From Malus domestica (lineage: Eukaryota; Streptophyta; Magnoliopsida; Rosales; Rosaceae): 64,000 bases of DNA. The notes under the pieces are model-generated. The model worked only from the letters and a program-made list of their open reading frames with translations, did not search any database and was not told where the DNA came from. Every line of letters begins with the position of its first letter. The first letter of the stretch is position 1. Of the stretch, positions 58,637-64,000 are shown in pieces. A program made the position numbers and the translations under genes. The stretch covers positions 32,046,001-32,110,000 of the forward strand of contig NC_091667.1 of NCBI RefSeq assembly GCF_042453785.1. The letters run 5' to 3'.

Positions 58637-59682
58637 GGGATACTTTGGATGCGGTCCCTAGTCTCTAACATTTTTTTACTAAAACCTTAATGATATTCAA
58701 AGTTTGATCAAAGTCCCTTGACTTTGTACATCTCATTATATTACTATTAATATTTATATTTTTATAGTGTTCACATTAATTATTTGATATTTTATGAGAT
58801 TTATAATCCTATAAATTTAAAATCCTTCATCATAATACTATTAGAAACGGCTACAATAAAAAATTTCAAAACATTTTGATTGAGTAAATGGATAAAAACT
58901 ATGTAACAATAAGAAATAATAAATGGCAAAATAATGTGTCCATAGTGTTAAAAAAATGGTACAGTTCACATATAACAAAGTGGTACATCAATAAAGAAGA
59001 ATGGGTACATTATAAATCAATTAGGGTACAGATAAAAGATTAAAAAATTATGAGTACAAATGAAATTTTTAAAAATATGGGCGCAAAAAGAAATTAATAC
59101 ACGGGTACAAATTAAAACTAAAAAGAAAATACTACAAATTAAAAAAAAAGGTTGCAAATTAAAAGTGGGTACAAACTAAAAATATAAATATATGATACAA
59201 AGTTTTGCCATAAAACATAAATATACCATATATAATTTTTCTATCATTGATTAATTATATTGACACACCCCGACCCGAATCAGGGCATGCTGGCCGTCAC
59301 ATGAGGTTGACGTAATCATGTGCACATTGCAGAAGCAATAATGATAATAGAGAATACAAATAAATGAAAACTACTCATAAGAGTACTAATTAAGACAAGT
59401 GCTAGAATATGTGTGAATACACAATCAGAGCGTAAGTAGCTTAAGTTCAATCCATAAAACAAGTACTAATTAAACAACACCCAAAGATGCCCTACATTTG
59501 TGATAGTCTATCAGAACCTCCAATCAATCATCGTGAGCCACCAACAAACTAGCTTATCTAAAACTTGGAGGGGCGCAAAACAGAAAGTGTGAGTGGGCAA
59601 AATAAAGTTTTTCAAAACCATTTCATTTATCAAATGCTCTAACCCCTCGCCGTAAAACATGTATAATTTTCCCAGAAATGGA

Positions 59683-59714
<32 letters not shown>

Positions 59715-61900
59715 TTCAAATCATGCTTTACATATCCATATTCATAAGTATGTCATGCCAAATATAAAATAGAATGAGTAACTCATGTGAAAATAAGTTC
59801 ATGGAAAACATTATATTAGCCGGAACTCCTGCAAAGGTCTGTACGGCTGAATTCATAGCTCATTAGTCAATCTAGCCGGAGTCACCGCAAATGACCTATA
59901 CGGTGCTACACTGCACACGAGTCGGAACCACTGTAAGGGTCTGTACGACAAGATTGGGTGTAATATAGTTATGCTCAATGCTACGCTCTCATGATAGCTG
60001 TGCGATAAATCGCTAATCGCCTACAAGTCGGAATCACCTATAGTAGTTTGTACGACAAGACTGTACACCTAAATTGGATCCAATGTGAACATGAGATGAC
60101 ATTATATACAGGCATGTGACATATCTCTGGCTAAATCACAATCACCCGGAGTGCAGGTTTATGACCTCTCAATCACGTCTCACATTATCAATATCTCATA
60201 TAACAAAACATAACTCACCTGATACTTACCTGAGCGTCCACATCACCAATTCATATTATGCATCATATACTAATTCATATGCTGAATATAAATTTATATG
60301 CATGGCATTTCAAAGCATACTTTTATTTAAACACATTTTCTAGGAAAATATCAAGTATATAAATATATACTGAAAACCAAAAGCCCACTCACTGGTATGT
60401 CGAAGGGTCGTAGCCCCCGAGTCTCCCTTGACTGCACTCGTCCTCGGGATAGGTCTCATCTATATGCGAAATAACTGAATAAACGTTATTTAAAACACAT
60501 AGACAAAACTAGTTAATAACTTCTCATACATTGCTCAAATGGGATGTTTGAATATACCAACGTGAGCTACACAACCTCACGAACATCCCCATATTTTTAG
60601 AAAAAATTTCCAACGTCCCACACGCGGGCAAGTGCACAGCAACACGCGCTGCCACGAGCAGGGAATCCCTAACCGCTGTTAGGAATATTATGTCAAAATA
60701 AAGGAATATTCCGTCCAAATTACCTGACGTCGTTACCCTCCGTTAGGAATATTCCGTCAACTTGACGGAATATTCTTCGTCTCTGACCTTGGGTCGCCGC
60801 TGCGTTCACCGAGAACTGGGAAAACACAAAAACCTTCGTATCTCGTCCAATTCTTAACCAAAATCAGTAAAACTTGCACCAATTTGAAGCTTAGGACGAG
60901 TAGAACAAAACCATACCTGTTTTGGGACCTTAAATCCACGGAAATTTGCCGGAGAACCTTCGATAATCCTGCCAAACTTCAAATGCATCGATCTTGACTT
61001 CCCGACGTCCAAATCATGTCATTTTTCTTCTCCGAGCTTCGTGGAGAGGTCCCTAAGCTCCCTATAAGCTTGAAATCCTCTAAAAATCATGCATTTACGA
61101 TTGCATGAACAATACTCTAATCGGAGATCTTTGGTTCTCGGGTTTTCCAAACTTCCATGTCCAACCAAAGCTATAGTTGTGATCCAGAGCTTGCAAGGAA
61201 TTTAAACCTAGTCTCCAAAAGGTCGATCTGTGAAGAAAAGTCTTAGTTTGGTGTTTGTTTGTACATTTGTACCGAAAAAACTGAAAAATCCGAGAGAAAA
61301 AGAATCAACAGGAGAGAGAGAAAAGGTACGGGTGTTTTTGTGTGTGTTGTCCTAGTTGGTCACAAACCAAACGAAAACTAAGTCCTTTTTAGTTCCCTTA
61401 GTTCTAAAAACTTAGGAAAATAATGGATGGATCCAAAACCTAAGTACACAATACACACAACACACTTCAACGTCCAAGGGAATTTTAGTAACTTCCACGT
61501 TCGAGACCAATAATATTACAAAATTCCGGGACGGGCTGTCATATATACAATGTCACATGACGATAAACATATGGGCACAAAAAGAAATTAATATGAGTAC
61601 AAATTAAAACTGAAAAAAAAAAATTTGTACAAATTAAAAAATGTTTGCAAATTAAAAATGGGTACAAACTAAAAATAAAAATATATGATAAAAAATTAGC
61701 CATAAATATAAATATACTAATTATAACATTTTTAACACTAAATTAATATATTTAGAAATAAAAAATATTTTATTATTGAAATAATTAATGATGTTATTAA
61801 TACCCAAGGATCTTGATCAAAAATTGAAAAAGAATAAGGTTTTAATCAATGGAGTAGCAAAAAGACGGATGTGAATGAAATTTCTTCTAAATAAAAATAG
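58637..61900. mobile_element. Outer terminal-inverted-repeat element, interrupted
   Basis: The left end GGGATACTTTGGATGCGGTC with inner TACTAAAACCTTAATG...TTTGATCAAAGTCC is mirrored at 61800-61890 ('ggatcttgatcaaaaattg', 'aaggttttaatcaatggagta', 'gacggatgtga'). The interior is rich in 'gggtacaaattaaaa' units. It is interrupted by the element at 59261-61542. The right boundary is approximate. Confidence 0.5.
59256..61547. mobile_element. Inner unclassified element with TGACA...TGTCA ends
   Basis: 2,282 bp from TGACACACCCCGACCCGAAT (59261) to ATTCCGGGACGGGCTGTCA (61542). These ends are short imperfect inverted repeats, flanked by TATAT on both sides. Internal subrepeats of about 70 bp around 'ggaactcctgcaaaggtctgtacgg' occupy 59820-60055. 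No protein-coding frame is recognised. 'TG...CA' ends with a 5-bp duplication would suit a retroelement, but no LTRs were found. Confidence 0.45.
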
Positions 61901-63337
61901 ACAAAAGTAAAAGGTGTGTTTTCTCGGGTAATGCTAGGAGACTAAGTTTAAAATTTTCAAATTAAATGATGTATTACTGATAAAAATAAGCACGTTTATC
62001 ACCATTTGTATAATTCAATCATCAATTTATATGTCATTCAGTTACAAAATTTTATCTATAAATTTTAGTTTCCCTAGCATTATCAATTTTCAAAAAACTA
62101 ACCCAAGTGAAAATACCCTAATGATTTTAGTGGATGAATCTAGGCCATCTCCAATGGAGATGGCTATATGAATATAGGCTAAAATCTAGCTCGAAATGCT
62201 CCAAAACAAAAAAAAAAAAAAAACAAAAAAAAAACCAATCAGGCCAAGTTTCTTCCCTTTAACCATCGGATTTGCCATTCTTAGTCAACCAGGTAGCCCG
62301 TTTGAAAGGCCCATATTTTTTTTAGGTCAAAATTAAAAAAAAAAAATTTAAACATCTAATTTTAAAAAAAAAATTTAATGAAAAACTCCATATACTGTTC
62401 ATTTTAACAAAAAACCACATTTGTACATTAAAAAAATCAATCATGTTACTATTCACTTTACCCTTTGTTTTGTCCTTATCATTAAAACTCAAAGTTTTCA
62501 AATCCTTTTAATTAGTTTTCCTAATATTTTTTCTATAAATACCTAAACCATTTCTCACATCTTTTTCATTTTTTTTTTTGCTAGTCTCACGTCCTTTTCA
62601 TACACACTACTACCTTACCTCTTTCAATAGTCTAAATATAAATTTTCCAATCTTTTTTCAAATAGCCACATCATCAGAAATCCAAGAACTTAATCATTTA
62701 ATGACAAATAACATTCAAAATATATCTAGAAATCTTATTTAATATGATAATTTAATTCAACTAACCAATAAAATTAAATAAAACTTAAAATAATAAATTA
62801 TTAAAGATGCTAAAAACTAACCCATTTAGTTAGTGATGGTATATAAATATGACCGGACTTTTTTTTTTTTAATTATTTCTATGGGAATCTATTTCGTAAC
62901 GCTGCCTCGCTCAGAGGGTGCCATGCACGGTGACACGTCCTCCATGGAGCCACGTAATTAGTACGCATATTATCATCGTCTTCACCCAATCGAACCAAAT
63001 ATGATCAACAATCCCGCAAAATTCACAAGAATATAGTAAAAATACACTAATCAAACAAGGTCTCAGCTCCAAAATATTCAACTCATTACAAGAGAAAAGA
63101 CCCAGATAGAAAAACATACACTTAATTAACAAAATAAACACAGACAGAAACCCAACTCTCGTACGACTAAAACACATGAAATTACAGAGATGGAGAGAAA
63201 CCCATGCGCATGGCCCTAATCTTTATCAAACTCCAATGTTTATTATTATTGTAGCCGTACGATCTCCTTAAAACTCCATGACCACCGGATCTAACAACAC
63301 GGACACACACATATATATGTATTTGGTGGTACACAGT
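61901..63337. other. Intergenic DNA downstream of the oleosin gene
   Basis: AT-rich, with A/T homopolymers near 62200 and 62340. An inverted copy of the dispersed repeat of 44900-45050 lies at 62372-62527. The oleosin 3' UTR (minus strand) probably ends near 63200-63330. No other gene was seen. Confidence 0.5.
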
Positions 63338-63784
63338 TTAAGAAGCCTGCTGTTGACCGTACTGCTCAGCCCTGTCCCTCATCTCCCTCGCCTTCCCAGC
63401 CAGCTTGTAACGAGCCGAGTCTAGCTGGTCCGCGTCAGGTGGGTGCCTCCCGGTCACGTACCGGTAGATCCACGACAACACCGTCACCGCCGCCACACCA
63501 AACCCGCCGGAGGTCAAGAACCCCATTGTTATGAGGGACAGGGTGATCACGGCCGGGACAAGAACCGGACTGAATATGACAAGCAGGGGGGTCGCTATGG
63601 TCAAAGCTATGACCGTGCCGGCAAGGACCAGCCCAGAGAGCACCAAAAGGGACCCACCCGCGGTCACAGCTGTGGCCGCCTTGGCGACTTGGTAGGACTT
63701 CTGATGCTGCTGCTGCATGCCTTGTTGGCCGCCTTGGAAACGAAGGGACTGCTGGTAGTGCTGGTGGCCTTGTGTATCAGCCAT
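63338..63784 (-). CDS. OLE: Oleosin (seed oil-body protein)
   Basis: Single exon of 148 residues from the ATG at 63784 ([12 protein letters not shown]), which is the usual oleosin MAD start. A short Gln/His-rich polar N-terminus is followed by a hydrophobic stretch of about 70 residues (about 34-105) holding the proline knot [12 protein letters not shown], then an amphipathic C-terminus ([21 protein letters not shown]). Oleosins coat lipid droplets in maturing seeds and keep them from fusing (family knowledge). The short C-terminus without the 18-residue insertion points to the low-molecular-weight class. The frame is also open upstream to 63946, but that part lies in the leader and TATA region, so it is not chosen. 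Confidence 0.96.
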   Translation of the reverse strand: MADTQGHQHYQQSLRFQGGQQGMQQQHQKSYQVAKAATAVTAGGSLLVLSGLVLAGTVIALTIATPLLVIFSPVLVPAVITLSLITMGFLTSGGFGVAAVTVLSWIYRYVTGRHPPDADQLDSARYKLAGKAREMRDRAEQYGQQQAS

Positions 63785-63910
63785 TTTTTCCCCGAGATGG
63801 GCGGATTGAGAAAATATTTGGGTGTGAATATCAGAATGTGTTTGGGGAGAGAGTACCGGATCGAAGAAATATATAGTTAATGGTGTGAAATGTTGTGGGA
63901 TGGGAGGGGG

Positions 63911-63920
63911 TTTATATAAG
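63911..63920 (-). promoter_or_regulatory. TATA box of the oleosin gene
   Basis: The minus strand reads CTTATATAAA about 127 bases before the ATG. This places the transcription start near 63885. Confidence 0.75.
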
Positions 63921-63943
63921 AATGGCGGTGTGAATAGCGGTGG

Positions 63944-63999
63944 CACGTGTTATGGAAGTAGGGCACGTGTTGAGGAGCTTCTCATGCAGGGGTTGCATG
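63944..63999 (-). promoter_or_regulatory. G-box/ABRE pair and RY motifs of the oleosin promoter
   Basis: CACGTG occurs at 63944-63949 and 63964-63969, CATGCA at 63983-63988 and TGCATG (the RY core on minus) at 63994-63999. They lie just upstream of the TATA box. ABRE plus RY is the classical combination bound by bZIP (ABI5-type) and B3 (ABI3/FUS3-type) factors in seed-maturation promoters (established knowledge). Confidence 0.75.
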
Positions 64000-64000
64000 T

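Noticed and set aside
63443-63880. Plus-strand frame opposite the oleosin gene
   Set aside because: Antisense shadow of a GC-rich coding exon.

Overview
The window reads as nuclear DNA of a dicot. The most likely source is a woody Rosaceae of the apple/pear type. The grounds are spliced genes with GT-AG introns, AT-rich intergenic DNA, clear plant gene families (RABD2 GTPase, SHAQKYF MYB, RR-type tandem CCCH finger, CNGC2 channel, oleosin) and a dense mosaic of plant transposons. The taxon is an inference from general resemblance of the repeats and is not proven here.

Layout. 1-1300: degenerate hAT-like DNA. 1568-4306 (+): complete eight-exon RABD2/Rab1 GTPase with a SINE in an intron. 5087-7454 (-): four-exon SHAQKYF-type MYB repressor-like gene. 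9090-12960 (-): decayed endogenous caulimovirid-like reverse transcriptase and RNase H, split by a 1,052-bp Mutator-like element with a 9-bp target duplication. 12955-14440: decayed RTE-type LINE. 14472-14671, 17038-17142 and 18106-18298: hairpin MITEs. 18595-19458 (+): intronless tandem CCCH zinc-finger gene. 20528-21947: truncated duplicate of the CNGC2 locus found further right, fused at about 21948 to the C-terminal side of a minus-strand gene (exons between 30293 and 21948). That minus-strand gene also carries a frameshift and a young, intact Ty1/copia element (22273-27323) inside an exon, and a small non-autonomous LTR element in an intron. 31150-38300: repeat-derived DNA with palindromic tandem repeats, a non-coding LTR-type region and two related terminal-inverted-repeat elements. 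39977-44685 (+): CNGC2-like channel gene. Its first intron holds a Pack-MULE carrying a fragment of an RNA polymerase III subunit (RPC5-like) gene.

45439-56365 (-) is a 10.9-kb LTR retrotransposon. Its 745-bp LTRs each contain a fragment of an equilibrative nucleoside transporter gene. The interior holds no gag-pol but contains nested LINE copies and a non-coding element with a 224-residue coiled-coil reading frame. 56371-63330 is intergenic DNA with further nested elements. 63338-63784 (-) is an oleosin gene with TATA, G-box/ABRE and RY elements upstream.

The intact host genes do not form one pathway. The coherent story is structural: a duplicated CNGC2 segment, a gene broken by that duplication and by retrotransposons, and at least two cases of host-gene fragments captured by mobile elements (RPC5-like in a MULE, ENT-like in LTRs). 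All families were assigned by reading motifs and from memory; no database search was run.
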